Translations under genes and position numbers: made by a program | Shown: piece by piece, positions 25,208 through 32,692 of the stretch | Numbering within the stretch: the stretch's first letter is position 1 | Layout: every line of letters begins with the position of its first letter | The notes under the pieces: model-generated | Database searches by the model: none | Seen by the model: only the letters and a program-made list of their open reading frames with translations | Told to the model about the DNA's origin: nothing | Source: Streptomyces sp. SID3212 | Lineage (GTDB): Bacteria; Actinomycetota; Actinomycetes; Streptomycetales; Streptomycetaceae | Assembly: GCF_009865405.1 (NCBI RefSeq) | Contig: NZ_WWJY01000937.1 | Coordinates: 1 to 32,692, forward strand | Direction of reading: 5' to 3' | DNA length: 32,692 nt

Positions 25208-25798
25208 TCAGCCCCGGCGGCCGGCCAGCTTCCACGCGGCGGGCAGCGCGCCCATCGCCAGCGCGGCCTTGAGCGCGTCGCCCAGCAGGAAGGGCACCAG
25301 GCCGGCCGAGACGGCGGCGCTCAGCGACAGGTCCGCCGACACGGCGAGGTAGGGGACGCCGACCGCGTAGATGATCGCCGAGCCCAGGACCATCGTCCCG
25401 GCCGTCCGGACGACGGACCGGTCGCCGCCCCGGCGGGCCAGCGCCCCCACGACCGTCGCGGCGAGCAGCATCCCGAGGACGTACCCGAGGGTCGGGAAGC
25501 CCACGCCGGAGGCGCCCTCGGAGAACCACGGGACCCCGGCCATGCCGAGCAGCGCGTACAGGGCCAGGGAGAGGAAGCCGCGGCGGGCGCCGAGGGAGAC
25601 GCCGATGAGCAGCGCGGCGAAGGTCTGTCCCGTGACCGGCACCGGCGAGCCCGGGACCGGCACGGAGAGCTGTGCCGCGACGCCGGTCAGGACGGCGCCG
25701 CCGACCACCAGGGCGAGGTCGCGCGCGCGGGCGCGGTGGGCCGGGAGGAGGTCGGCGAGAACCACTCCGGTACGGGGGGCGGGGGCGGCGGTGCTCAT
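25208..25798 (-). CDS. bioY: BioY biotin transporter (ECF S-component)
   Basis: Membrane protein of 196 residues with about six helices. Typical BioY segments are seen: an N-terminal helix followed by [21 protein letters not shown] (the [13 protein letters not shown] consensus), [23 protein letters not shown] and [13 protein letters not shown] [11 protein letters not shown]. The C-terminal [11 protein letters not shown] segment is also characteristic. ATG 25798 has CCGGAG seven nt upstream. No ecfA/ecfT energising genes are beside it; solitary BioY occurs in many actinobacteria, working alone or with ECF modules elsewhere. Co-transcription with rpiB is possible. Confidence 0.94.
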   Translation of the reverse strand: MSTAAPAPRTGVVLADLLPAHRARARDLALVVGGAVLTGVAAQLSVPVPGSPVPVTGQTFAALLIGVSLGARRGFLSLALYALLGMAGVPWFSEGASGVGFPTLGYVLGMLLAATVVGALARRGGDRSVVRTAGTMVLGSAIIYAVGVPYLAVSADLSLSAAVSAGLVPFLLGDALKAALAMGALPAAWKLAGRRG

Positions 25799-25970
25799 GG
25801 GGACTCCGGCGGTCGTCAGGGTGCGCCGGGCAGGCCGTGGCGTGTTCCGGGCGGGGGACGGTCCGACCGTAACCCGGCCGTCCTGGCCCGATCACCGTCG
25901 GACGCCCACAAAGAGGAGGTCAGCGGCTTGTCGGGGGTGTCACACGGCACCTGCCCGCGCCGGAGCCCTC

Positions 25971-26003
25971 TTGCTGTTAGCGTGCACCTGCATAAGATGT
26001 GCA
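25971..26003 (+). promoter_or_regulatory. sodF promoter with Nur-box-like operator
   Basis: TTGCTG (25971-25976), a 16-nt spacer and TAAGAT (25993-25998) form a reasonable promoter. Overlapping the -10 is TGCAT-AAGAT-GTGCA (25989-26003), which matches the Streptomyces Nur consensus as I recall it (tgCAA-N5-ttGCA) at TGCA in both half-sites. Nur with nickel represses sodF in S. coelicolor (established), so the placement is as expected. A further TGCA lies at 25983. Confidence 0.65.
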
Positions 26004-26027
26004 ATAAGAGTTTCGGAGGGCTTGGAC

Positions 26028-26669
26028 ATGGCCGTTTACACACTTCCCGAACTTCCGTACGACTACGCGGCGCTCGAACCGGTCATCAACCCGCAGATCG
26101 TCGAGCTGCACCACGACAAACACCACGCGGCCTACGTCAAGGGCGCCAACGACACGCTGGAGCAGCTCGCGGAGGCGCGGGACAACGAGGCGTGGGGGGC
26201 GCTCAACGGCCTGGAGAAGAGCCTGGCGTTCCACCTCTCCGGCCACATCCTGCACTCGATCTACTGGCACAACATGACCGGTGACGGCGGCGGCGAGCCG
26301 CTCGCGGCGGACGGTGTCGGGGAGCTGGCCGACGCGATCGCCGCCTCGTTCGGGTCCTTCGCGGGCTTCAAGGCCCAGCTGAGCAAGGCGGCGGCGACCA
26401 CGCAGGGGTCGGGGTGGGGCGTCCTCGCGTACGAGCCCGTCAGCGGCCGGCTGATCGTGGAGCAGATCTACGACCACCAGGGCAACGTCGGCCAGGGCTC
26501 GGTCCCGATCCTGGTCTTCGACGCCTGGGAGCACGCCTTCTACCTCCAGTACAAGAACCAGAAGGTGGACTTCGTCGAGGCGATGTGGCGGGTCGTCAAC
26601 TGGCAGGACGTGGCGAAGCGCTACACGGCCGCCCGGAAGAACGCCAACAACCTCCTGATCGCCCCCTGA
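26028..26669 (+). CDS. sodF: Iron (or Fe/Zn) superoxide dismutase
   Basis: Cytosolic enzyme dismuting superoxide to peroxide and oxygen. 213 residues with the four metal ligands by position: His28 in ELHHDKHH, His76 in HSIYW, and Asp165 and His169 in [11 protein letters not shown] at 87-89 and NWQDVAKRY are standard Fe/MnSOD elements. ATG 26028 with GGAGGG eight nt upstream. In Streptomyces this enzyme is the back-up of nickel SOD and is repressed when nickel is present; the Nur-like box at its promoter supports the same control here. A strong hairpin follows at 26758-26796. Confidence 0.96.
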   Translation: MAVYTLPELPYDYAALEPVINPQIVELHHDKHHAAYVKGANDTLEQLAEARDNEAWGALNGLEKSLAFHLSGHILHSIYWHNMTGDGGGEPLAADGVGELADAIAASFGSFAGFKAQLSKAAATTQGSGWGVLAYEPVSGRLIVEQIYDHQGNVGQGSVPILVFDAWEHAFYLQYKNQKVDFVEAMWRVVNWQDVAKRYTAARKNANNLLIAP

Positions 26670-26757
26670 CGGGGCGCCTCGGGTGCCTCCCCGCGCGGGA
26701 GGCCGCACACGTCCTGCTCGTGATCGTCTTCTCACCCTTCACGGCGGGCGGAAAAAC

Positions 26758-26796
26758 GGACGGCCCTCGCGAGGACATGACTCGCGGGGGCCGTCC
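26758..26796. terminator. Bidirectional terminator between sodF and the CPWA thioredoxin-fold gene
   Basis: 16-bp stem GGACGGCCCTCGCGAG / CTCGCGGGGGCCGTCC (one T-G wobble) with a GACATGA loop. Read on the minus strand the hairpin is followed by GTTTTTC, a real T-tract, so it is a good intrinsic terminator for the minus-strand gene and also ends sodF. Confidence 0.85.
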
Positions 26797-26849
26797 TCCG
26801 TATCCGTGTATCCGTGCGTGCACGTGCCGAATCGGCCGCACCGGTCGTA

Positions 26850-27482
26850 CTAGTCGAAGATCGGGCCCTGGGTCCGCGTGCGCTTGATCTCGTAGAAGCC
26901 CGGGATCGACGCGACCAGCAGCGTGCCGTCCCAGAGCTTCGCCGCCTCCTCGCCCTTGGGGGCCGGGGTGACGACCGGGCCGAAGAAGGCGATCTGCTCG
27001 CCGTCCGCGCCGGGCACCGCGATGACCGGGGTGCCGACCTCCTGGCCGACCTTGTCTATGCCTTCCTTGTGGGAGGCCCGCAGCTCCTTGTCGTACGCGT
27101 CGGAGTCGGCGTACTCCAGCAGGTCGGCCGGCAGGCCGACGTCGTCCAGGGCCGAGGCGATCGCCTCACGCGTGGGGCCCTCGCCCCGGTTGTGGATGCG
27201 GGTGCCGAGCGCGGTGTAGAGCTTGCCGACGACCTCGTCGCCGTGCTTCTGCTGGGCCGCGATCACCACACGGACCGGCCCCCACGCCTTCGTCCGCATC
27301 GTCTCGCGGTACTGCTCCGGCAACTCGTCGACCCGGTCCTCGTTGAGGACGGCGAGGCTCATCACGTGCCACCGGACGTCGATGTCCCTGACCTTCTCCA
27401 CCTCAAGGACCCAGCGGGACGTCATCCAGGCCCAGGGGCACAGCGGGTCGAACCAGAAATCGACGGGAGTCTTCTCGGACAT
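26850..27482 (-). CDS. DsbA-like thioredoxin-fold protein, Rv2466c (mycothiol nitroreductase) family, CPWA active site
   Basis: 210-residue thioredoxin/DsbA-fold protein close to mycobacterial Rv2466c, a mycothiol-dependent reductase that activates some nitro-prodrugs. FWFDPLCPWAWMTSRW, HVMSLAVLNE, EQYRE, AWGPVRV, SDAYDKELRASH, VGTPVIAV and the C-terminal KRTRTQGPIFD line up with that family. Rv2466c has CPWC; here Cys15 is followed by Ala18 in place of the second cysteine, so only a monothiol mechanism through mycothiol is possible. ATG 27482 has GAGGAGA six nt upstream; a longer frame to 27545 is rejected. Divergent from pepN. Confidence 0.9.
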   Translation of the reverse strand: MSEKTPVDFWFDPLCPWAWMTSRWVLEVEKVRDIDVRWHVMSLAVLNEDRVDELPEQYRETMRTKAWGPVRVVIAAQQKHGDEVVGKLYTALGTRIHNRGEGPTREAIASALDDVGLPADLLEYADSDAYDKELRASHKEGIDKVGQEVGTPVIAVPGADGEQIAFFGPVVTPAPKGEEAAKLWDGTLLVASIPGFYEIKRTRTQGPIFD

Positions 27483-27688
27483 GTCTCTCCTCTGAAACGG
27501 GCGTCCCGGGTACCCGCGGGCGCCCGACGGACCTCGACGCTGCAACGTCCCTACCGGACGGCGGCATTCCCGGCTGCCCGGTCACAGCGGCACATGCGAG
27601 GATCGTCACTGTTTCGAACGACCTGCAGACGACCCTCGAAACCGACCGACGACCACGAGACCCACGAACGAGTCACGAAGGAGTGCCC

Positions 27689-30277
27689 GTGCCCGGTGAG
27701 AACCTGTCCCGCGACGAGGCCCGTGTACGGGCCGGCCTGCTGTCCGTAGACGGGTACGAGGTGGACCTCGACCTGCGCTCGGCGGTGGGTGAGGCGCCGG
27801 ACGGCCCCGGGCCCCGTACCTTCCGCTCGGTGACCACGATCCGCTTCCGCTCCGCGGAGCCGGGCGCGGCGGCCTTCGCCGATCTGATCGCCCCGCGTGT
27901 GACCGCCGTCACCCTCAACGGCCGCGCCCTGGACCCCGCCGCCGTCTTCGACGGCTCACGGGTGACGCTGGAGGATCTCCGCGCGGAGAACGTGCTGGTG
28001 GTCGACGCCCAGTGCGCGTACAGCAGGACCGGCGAGGGCATGCACCGCTTCGTCGACCCGGAGGACGGCGAGGTCTACCTCTACACGCAGTACGAGCCGG
28101 CCGACGCCCGCCGGGTCTTCGCCACCTTCGAGCAGCCCGACCTCAAGGCGCCGTACCGCTTCCAGGTGACCGCGCCCGAGGGCTGGCGGGTCTGGAGCAA
28201 CGGCGCGGGGACCCTGGGCGACGACGGGGTGTGGCGCTTCGCGGAGACGAAGCCGATCTCGACGTACATCACGACGATCCTCGCGGGCCCGTACCACCAC
28301 GTCACCGACTCCTACCGGCGTACCTTCGACGACGGCACGGTCCTGGAGATCCCGCTCGGCGCGATGTGCCGCAAGGGGCTCGCCCGGCACTTCGACGCGG
28401 ACGACGTCTTCCTGCTGACCAAGCAGGGCCTGGACTTCTTCCACGACCGCTTCGACTACCCGTACCCCTTCGGCAAGTACGACCAGGCGTTTGTGCCCGA
28501 GTACAACCTGGGCGCGATGGAGAACCCGGGCCTGGTGACCTTCCGCGAGGAGTACATCTTCCGCGGCAAGGTGACGCGGGCGTCGTACGAGCACCGGGCC
28601 AACGTCATCCTGCACGAGATGGCGCACATGTGGTTCGGCGACCTCGTCACCATGACCTGGTGGGACGACCTGTGGCTCAAGGAGTCCTTCGCGGAGTTCA
28701 TGGGCACCTTCGCGCTGGTCGGGGCCACCCGCTTCCAGGACGGCTGGATCACCTTCGCCAACAACCGGAAGTCCTGGGCCTACCGCGCGGACCAGCTGCC
28801 GTCCACCCACCCGATCACGGCCGACATCCGTGACCTGGAGGACGCCAAGCTGAACTTCGACGGGATCACGTACGCCAAGGGCGCGTCCGTCCTCAAGCAG
28901 CTGGTCGCGTACGTGGGACAGGACGCGTTCCTGGAGGGCGCCCGGCGCTACTTCAAGCGGCACGCGTACGGGAACACCAGCCTCGGCGACCTGCTCGCCG
29001 TACTGGAGGAGACGTCCGGGCGGGACATGGCCGGCTGGTCACGGTCGTGGCTGGAGACGGCCGGGGTCAACTCCCTGACCCCGGAGGCCGTCCACGACGC
29101 CGAGGGCCGGATCACCGAGCTGGCCGTGATCCAGGAGGCCGCCCCCTCCCACCCCGAACTGCGCCCGCACCGGGTGGCGGTCGGGCTCTTCCGGCGTACG
29201 GCCGACGGCGATCTCGTACGGTACGCGCGCGTCGAGACGGACGTCGCCGGGCCCAGGACCGTCATCACGGAGCTGGCGGGCGCGGAGAAGCCCGACCTGA
29301 TCCTGGTCAACGACGAGGACCTGACGTACTGCAAGATCCGCTTCGACGCCGCCTCGCTGGACACCCTGCGCACCCATCTCGGCGCTCTCACCGACCCGCT
29401 GGCGCGCGCCCTGTGCTGGTCCGCGCTGTGGAGCCTCACCCGTGACGCGCTCATGCCGGCCCGGGACTTCATCGGTCTGGTGCTCACCCACGCGGGCCGT
29501 GAGACGGACATCGGCGTGCTCCAGATGCTGCACGCATGGGCGCGGGGCGCGCTCACCCTCTACGCGGTCCCGGAGTGGCGCGAGGAGGGCGGGCGGCTGC
29601 TGGCCGAGGGCGCGCTGCGGGAGCTGCGGACGGCGGAGCCCGGCGGTCAGCACCAGTTGACGTGGGCCCGCTTCTTCGCGGCGGTCGCCACGACGGACGC
29701 GGACTTCCAGCTGCTCCAGGGGCTGTTGGAGGGGACGGCCAAGATCGACGGGCTCGACGTCGACCAGGAGCTGCGGTGGGCCTTCCTGGAGCCGCTGACC
29801 GCGCACGGCCGCGCGGACGAGTCCGCGGTGGCGGCCGAACTGGCCCACGACGACACGGCGTCGGGCAAGCGGCACGAAGTGCGGTGCCTGGCGGCCCGGC
29901 CGTCGGCGGCGGTGAAGGCGCAGGCGTGGGTGCGGCTGGTGGAGTCGGACACGCTGTCGAACGCGCTGGTCGAGGCGACGATCGCCGGGTTCGCCCGGTC
30001 GGACCAGCGGGAGTTGCTGGCGCCGTACTCGGAGAAGTACTTCGAGGTGATCGAACGGGTGTGGGCGGAGCGTTCGATCCAGATCGCCATGCATGTGGTG
30101 CGCGGGCTGTTCCCGGCCGCGCAGGGCGACCGTTCGACCCTGGAGGCGGCGGAGGCCTGGCTGGCCTCGCACGAGGAGGTGGCTCCGGCGCTGCGCAGGC
30201 TGGTGCTGGAGGCGACGGACGACCTGGCGCGGTCGCTGCGGGGGCAGGCGTGCGACGCGGCTGCCGCGGAACGGTGA
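27689..30277 (+). CDS. pepN: Aminopeptidase N (M1 family zinc metallopeptidase)
   Basis: Removes N-terminal amino acids from peptides in the cytosol. The 862-residue product has the exopeptidase motif GAMEN at 275-279 and the zinc site HEMAH (His309, Glu310, His313) with Glu332, exactly the HExxH-18-E arrangement, followed by KESFAEFMG. The C-terminal half is the helical ERAP1-like domain. AAGGAG lies 6 nt before GTG 27689, which is preferred to GTG 27683 (only two codons earlier and abutting the ribosome binding site). It is in a region where Streptomyces gene order also pairs sodF, the DsbA-like gene and pepN. Confidence 0.97.
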   Translation: MPGENLSRDEARVRAGLLSVDGYEVDLDLRSAVGEAPDGPGPRTFRSVTTIRFRSAEPGAAAFADLIAPRVTAVTLNGRALDPAAVFDGSRVTLEDLRAENVLVVDAQCAYSRTGEGMHRFVDPEDGEVYLYTQYEPADARRVFATFEQPDLKAPYRFQVTAPEGWRVWSNGAGTLGDDGVWRFAETKPISTYITTILAGPYHHVTDSYRRTFDDGTVLEIPLGAMCRKGLARHFDADDVFLLTKQGLDFFHDRFDYPYPFGKYDQAFVPEYNLGAMENPGLVTFREEYIFRGKVTRASYEHRANVILHEMAHMWFGDLVTMTWWDDLWLKESFAEFMGTFALVGATRFQDGWITFANNRKSWAYRADQLPSTHPITADIRDLEDAKLNFDGITYAKGASVLKQLVAYVGQDAFLEGARRYFKRHAYGNTSLGDLLAVLEETSGRDMAGWSRSWLETAGVNSLTPEAVHDAEGRITELAVIQEAAPSHPELRPHRVAVGLFRRTADGDLVRYARVETDVAGPRTVITELAGAEKPDLILVNDEDLTYCKIRFDAASLDTLRTHLGALTDPLARALCWSALWSLTRDALMPARDFIGLVLTHAGRETDIGVLQMLHAWARGALTLYAVPEWREEGGRLLAEGALRELRTAEPGGQHQLTWARFFAAVATTDADFQLLQGLLEGTAKIDGLDVDQELRWAFLEPLTAHGRADESAVAAELAHDDTASGKRHEVRCLAARPSAAVKAQAWVRLVESDTLSNALVEATIAGFARSDQRELLAPYSEKYFEVIERVWAERSIQIAMHVVRGLFPAAQGDRSTLEAAEAWLASHEEVAPALRRLVLEATDDLARSLRGQACDAAAAER

Positions 30278-30452
30278 GTGGTGCCGCGTCCGGGCGGTGA
30301 ACGGTGGCGGGCGGTGAGTTGCCGCGTTCGAACACCGAGCGGTACGTGATCGGCAGCCGAAGGCCCGTACTTTAGGGCGAGCTTGTCCGGTTTTGCCGAC
30401 GAACGTGTAACAACGGGTTAGAAGGCGGTCACAGGACGGGCAGACCCCGGGC

Positions 30453-31559
30453 ATGAACAACAACACCCCGGTCACCCCCCGTCCCCTCCGTCACCTCGGC
30501 AACGACGTGCGGCACCGCGTGCTCTCGGCCGCGCGGCTGCGCGAGCACGGGGTCGCCGCCGCCCGTGCCGCCGCGCAGTGCCGCCCCGGTGGCCCCTGGC
30601 AGCAACTGCTGCCGGGGGTCTACCTGTTGCACCCGGGGCCGCCGACGAGCGAGGAGCGGCTGCACGCGGTCCTGCTGTACGCGGGACGCCCGGGCCCCGA
30701 GGCGGCGAAGGGCGTTCCGGCGCAGCCCGGCTCCTCCCCCGGCGGTCGCCCGGCGCCCTCGTCCCGGTCGACGGCCCGCTCGGCGTCCCCGTACGGCGGG
30801 GTGATGGTCACCGGTCTCGCCGCGCTCGCCCTCCACGGCTTCGGCTCCACCCCGGGGCTGCGGGCGCTCGACCTGATCGACGTGCTGGTGCCCCGTACCC
30901 GCCGGCTGCGCTCCACCGGGTTCGCCCGGCTGATCCGCGCCCACGCCCTGCCCCGGCCCGAGCTGGTGACCGGGGTGCCGGTGGCGCCGGTGGCGCGCGC
31001 GGTGGCCGACGCGGTCGCGGAGCTGTCGGACACGGCTGTCGGACGGGCGCTGCTGACCGAGGCCGTGCGGGGCGGACACTGCGAACCTTCCTCTCTCGTA
31101 CGGGAGTTGAGCCAGGCGCGGCTGCTGGCCCGGCCGCATGTGGTCGACGCGGTGGACGCGCTGCTCGCCGAGGGGCGGTCGCTGGCCGAGGGGCGGCTGT
31201 ACGAGATGGTGCGGACGTACGCGCTGCCCGACCCGGTCTGGAACGTCGACCTGCGGCTGCCGGGCGGACCGCGCCTGGGCGGGGTCGACGCGTACTGGCC
31301 GGAGCAGGCGGTGGCCGTGGAGCTGGACACCCGGGCGCCCCGGGTGGGCGGACCGGGCGGGCCGCAGGACGACGACGCGATCTGGGCGGAGTACGCCCGC
31401 AAGCGGGAGCACCTGGAGCGGCTGGGCGTCACCGTCGTGCATCTGACGCCGAGAAAGCTGCGGGAGTCCCTGGAGCAGCAGGCGATGGTGGTCGGTACGG
31501 CGCTGACGGCGGCGGACGAGAGGGATCCGGCCGCGTATGTGGAGGTCCTGCCGAGGTGA
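30453..31559 (+). CDS. AbiEi-like/DUF559-like protein with nuclease-type C-terminal domain
   Basis: 368-residue protein of a family common in actinobacteria but without known function. Residues 15-70 resemble the AbiEi-antitoxin-like winged helix (VLSAARLREHGVAAARA, then WQQLLPGVYLLHPG). A Pro/Ser/Gly-rich insert at about 78-112 interrupts this part. VMVTGLAALALHGF and DLIDVLVPRTRRLRS follow. The C-terminal part (about 255-350) has the layout of VSR/DUF559 PD-(D/E)xK folds: LGGVDAYWPEQAVAVELD, then YARKREHLERLGVTVVHLTPRKL. The usual final Lys/Gly after E-x is replaced by D (ELD), so catalysis is doubtful. ATG 30453 has only a distant AGGACGGG. No toxin-like partner gene is adjacent. Confidence 0.8.
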   Translation: MNNNTPVTPRPLRHLGNDVRHRVLSAARLREHGVAAARAAAQCRPGGPWQQLLPGVYLLHPGPPTSEERLHAVLLYAGRPGPEAAKGVPAQPGSSPGGRPAPSSRSTARSASPYGGVMVTGLAALALHGFGSTPGLRALDLIDVLVPRTRRLRSTGFARLIRAHALPRPELVTGVPVAPVARAVADAVAELSDTAVGRALLTEAVRGGHCEPSSLVRELSQARLLARPHVVDAVDALLAEGRSLAEGRLYEMVRTYALPDPVWNVDLRLPGGPRLGGVDAYWPEQAVAVELDTRAPRVGGPGGPQDDDAIWAEYARKREHLERLGVTVVHLTPRKLRESLEQQAMVVGTALTAADERDPAAYVEVLPR

Positions 31560-31579
31560 GGCGGGGCCGGGGCGCAGGA

Positions 31580-31614
31580 AGAGGGGGCAGGCGCGGCCCG
31601 CGCCCGTCCCCTCT
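31580..31614. terminator. Convergent terminator hairpin
   Basis: Outer 7-bp stem AGAGGGG / CCCCTCT and inner GGCGCG / CGCGCC stem, between the stops of the AbiEi-like gene (31559) and the serine hydrolase (31638). It can serve both strands. Confidence 0.65.
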
Positions 31615-31637
31615 CTCCAGGCTCTCCAGGTCTCGGC

Positions 31638-32692
31638 TCAGCCGCAGAACTCGGCCTCCACGACCTGCCCGGAGTCACCGGCCCAGTCCGCGTTGAAGTT
31701 CAGGGAGAGCGCGTGGGTGCCGTCGGCGGTGGTGAAGGCGCCCGAGGAGGAGCCGTGGATCCCGCCGGTGTGGCCCCAGACGACCGTGCCGCAGGACAAC
31801 CGGGTCTTCTCCAGGCCGAGTCCGTAGCCGGCGACCTCGCCGTCCTCCCCGCTTCCGAGCGCGACGGTGGTCTTCATCTCCTTGAGCTGGGCCGGGGGCA
31901 GCAGCCGGCCCGCGAGCAGCGCGCTGAAGAAGCGGTTGAGGTCGGCGGTGTCGGAGATCATGCTCCCGGCGGCCCCCGCCACCGTCGCGTTGAGTTCGGT
32001 GACGTCGTGGACCGTCCGCTCCGGGTCGTCGGCGAGGACGGCGTACGCGCGTCCCGACGGCCGCGGCAGCCGGGGGTCCGTACCGGGCAGGCGGGTGCCC
32101 GTCAGGCGCAGGGGCCGCAGGATGCGGCGTTCGATCTCGGTGGCGTACGGGCGTCCCGTCACCTTCTCCACGACCATCCCGGCGAGCACGTAGTTGGTGT
32201 TGGAGTAGTTCCAGTCCGTGCCGGGGGCGAAGTCAGGCGCGTGCGCCATGGCGAGCGCGACGAGTTCGCCCGGCTGCCAGGTCCGGTAGCGGTTCTTGAG
32301 GAAGTCGGTGGTGAAGACCTTCTGCTGGAAGCCGGGGTCGGCGGTGTAGCTGTAGATGCCGCTGGTGTGGTTGAGGAGCTGCCGGAGGGTCACCCGGCGT
32401 CCGTCGTGCCCGTTGCCGCTGACCACGCCGGGCAGCCAGTGGTCGACGGTGTCGTCCAGGTCGAGCCGTCCCTCGGCCTCCAGTTGGAGCAGGACGGTCG
32501 ACACGAAGGTCTTGGTGACGGAGCCGACGCGGAAGCGGTCCCGTGCCCCGCGCTCGCGGCCGGTGGTCGTGTCCCCCACCCCCGCGGTGCCCGACCAGGT
32601 GCCGGTACGGGTGTCCACCCGGGTGAGGACGCCGGGCACGCCGTCCGCGACGGCGGCGTCGAGGGCCCGTTGGGTGGCGGCGTGCGGCGCTC
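31638..32692 (-). CDS. Serine beta-lactamase-fold hydrolase / D-alanyl-D-alanine carboxypeptidase, C-terminal part
   Basis: Class C/EstB-like serine hydrolase (PF00144 type), usually secreted and acting on peptidoglycan peptides, esters or beta-lactams. The frame is open through position 32692, so the N-terminus, including any signal peptide, is outside the window; about 350 residues are visible. Motif 1 SVTK (in RVGSVTKTF) gives the nucleophile and base, motif 2 is YSNTNY, and motif 3 HTGG (in WGHTGGIHG) replaces KTG. A Cys pair (SCGTVV and the terminal EFCG) suggests an external disulfide, fitting secretion. ALDAAVADGVPGVLTRV at the edge is the typical start of the mature domain, so little of the catalytic domain is missing. 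Confidence 0.93.
   Translation of the reverse strand, partial: APHAATQRALDAAVADGVPGVLTRVDTRTGTWSGTAGVGDTTTGRERGARDRFRVGSVTKTFVSTVLLQLEAEGRLDLDDTVDHWLPGVVSGNGHDGRRVTLRQLLNHTSGIYSYTADPGFQQKVFTTDFLKNRYRTWQPGELVALAMAHAPDFAPGTDWNYSNTNYVLAGMVVEKVTGRPYATEIERRILRPLRLTGTRLPGTDPRLPRPSGRAYAVLADDPERTVHDVTELNATVAGAAGSMISDTADLNRFFSALLAGRLLPPAQLKEMKTTVALGSGEDGEVAGYGLGLEKTRLSCGTVVWGHTGGIHGSSSGAFTTADGTHALSLNFNADWAGDSGQVVEAEFCG

Noticed and set aside
25371..26027. Long frame continuous with sodF upstream
   Set aside because: It is antisense to bioY and lacks SOD features; the real start at 26028 has a clear ribosome binding site and the standard [14 protein letters not shown]-terminus.
27483..27545. Extended start of the CPWA thioredoxin-fold protein
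   Set aside because: The Arg/Gly-rich extension covers the ribosome binding site GAGGAGA of the family-consistent start at 27482.

Overview
This is a high-GC actinobacterial chromosome segment, most likely from Streptomyces or a very close relative. The third-codon GC bias is extreme, so both strands carry long spurious open frames. GTG starts are common. The gene order mrdA-mreD-mreC-mreB / ndk-DUF4233-folC-valS / clpX-clpP2-clpP1-tig is the one I know from Streptomyces chromosomes. Two other hallmarks support this: an Rv2466c-type (mycothiol-linked) thioredoxin-fold protein, and a sodF gene whose promoter carries a Nur-like palindrome. No plasmid, phage, insertion sequence or CRISPR signature was seen.

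Positions 1-15000 are a conserved core, nearly all on the minus strand. Read in the direction of transcription it begins with tRNA-Pro and tig (trigger factor), followed by clpP1-clpP2-clpX, the protease-unfoldase module. A candidate ClgR operator lies upstream of clpP1. A single plus-strand gene for a Pro/Gln/Gly-rich membrane protein interrupts the run and meets clpX at a strong shared hairpin terminator. Then come valS, folC, a small DUF4233 membrane protein and ndk, and finally the cell-wall elongation operon mreB-mreC-mreD-mrdA, with mrdA cut by the window edge.

Positions 15000-18700 are less conserved: tRNA-Gly(TCC), a 64-residue membrane protein, a 448-nt gene-free stretch containing inverted repeats, a COG3594-like membrane acyltransferase whose 3' end overlaps a MESH1/SpoT-like HD hydrolase in antisense, and an ABC ATPase with no permease beside it.

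Positions 18700-24600 hold stand-alone metabolic and stress genes: a CPA2-type cation/proton antiporter whose best ribosome binding site points at an ATC codon, an SDR oxidoreductase with three alternating GATCAC half-sites in its leader, a tiny membrane protein, a membrane PP2C/SpoIIE-type phosphatase, an Eis-like acetyltransferase and a Nei-type DNA glycosylase.

Positions 24600-32692 carry rpiB, bioY, sodF, the CPWA thioredoxin-fold protein, pepN, an AbiEi/DUF559-like protein with a nuclease-like C-terminus, and the C-terminal part of a secreted-type serine beta-lactamase/DD-peptidase.

I did not find a convincing multi-gene undescribed system. The most unusual items are the ATC-start antiporter, the alarmone-hydrolase-like gene overlapping the acyltransferase, the switch-like SDR leader, the AbiEi/nuclease-like protein and the palindrome-rich gap after tRNA-Gly.
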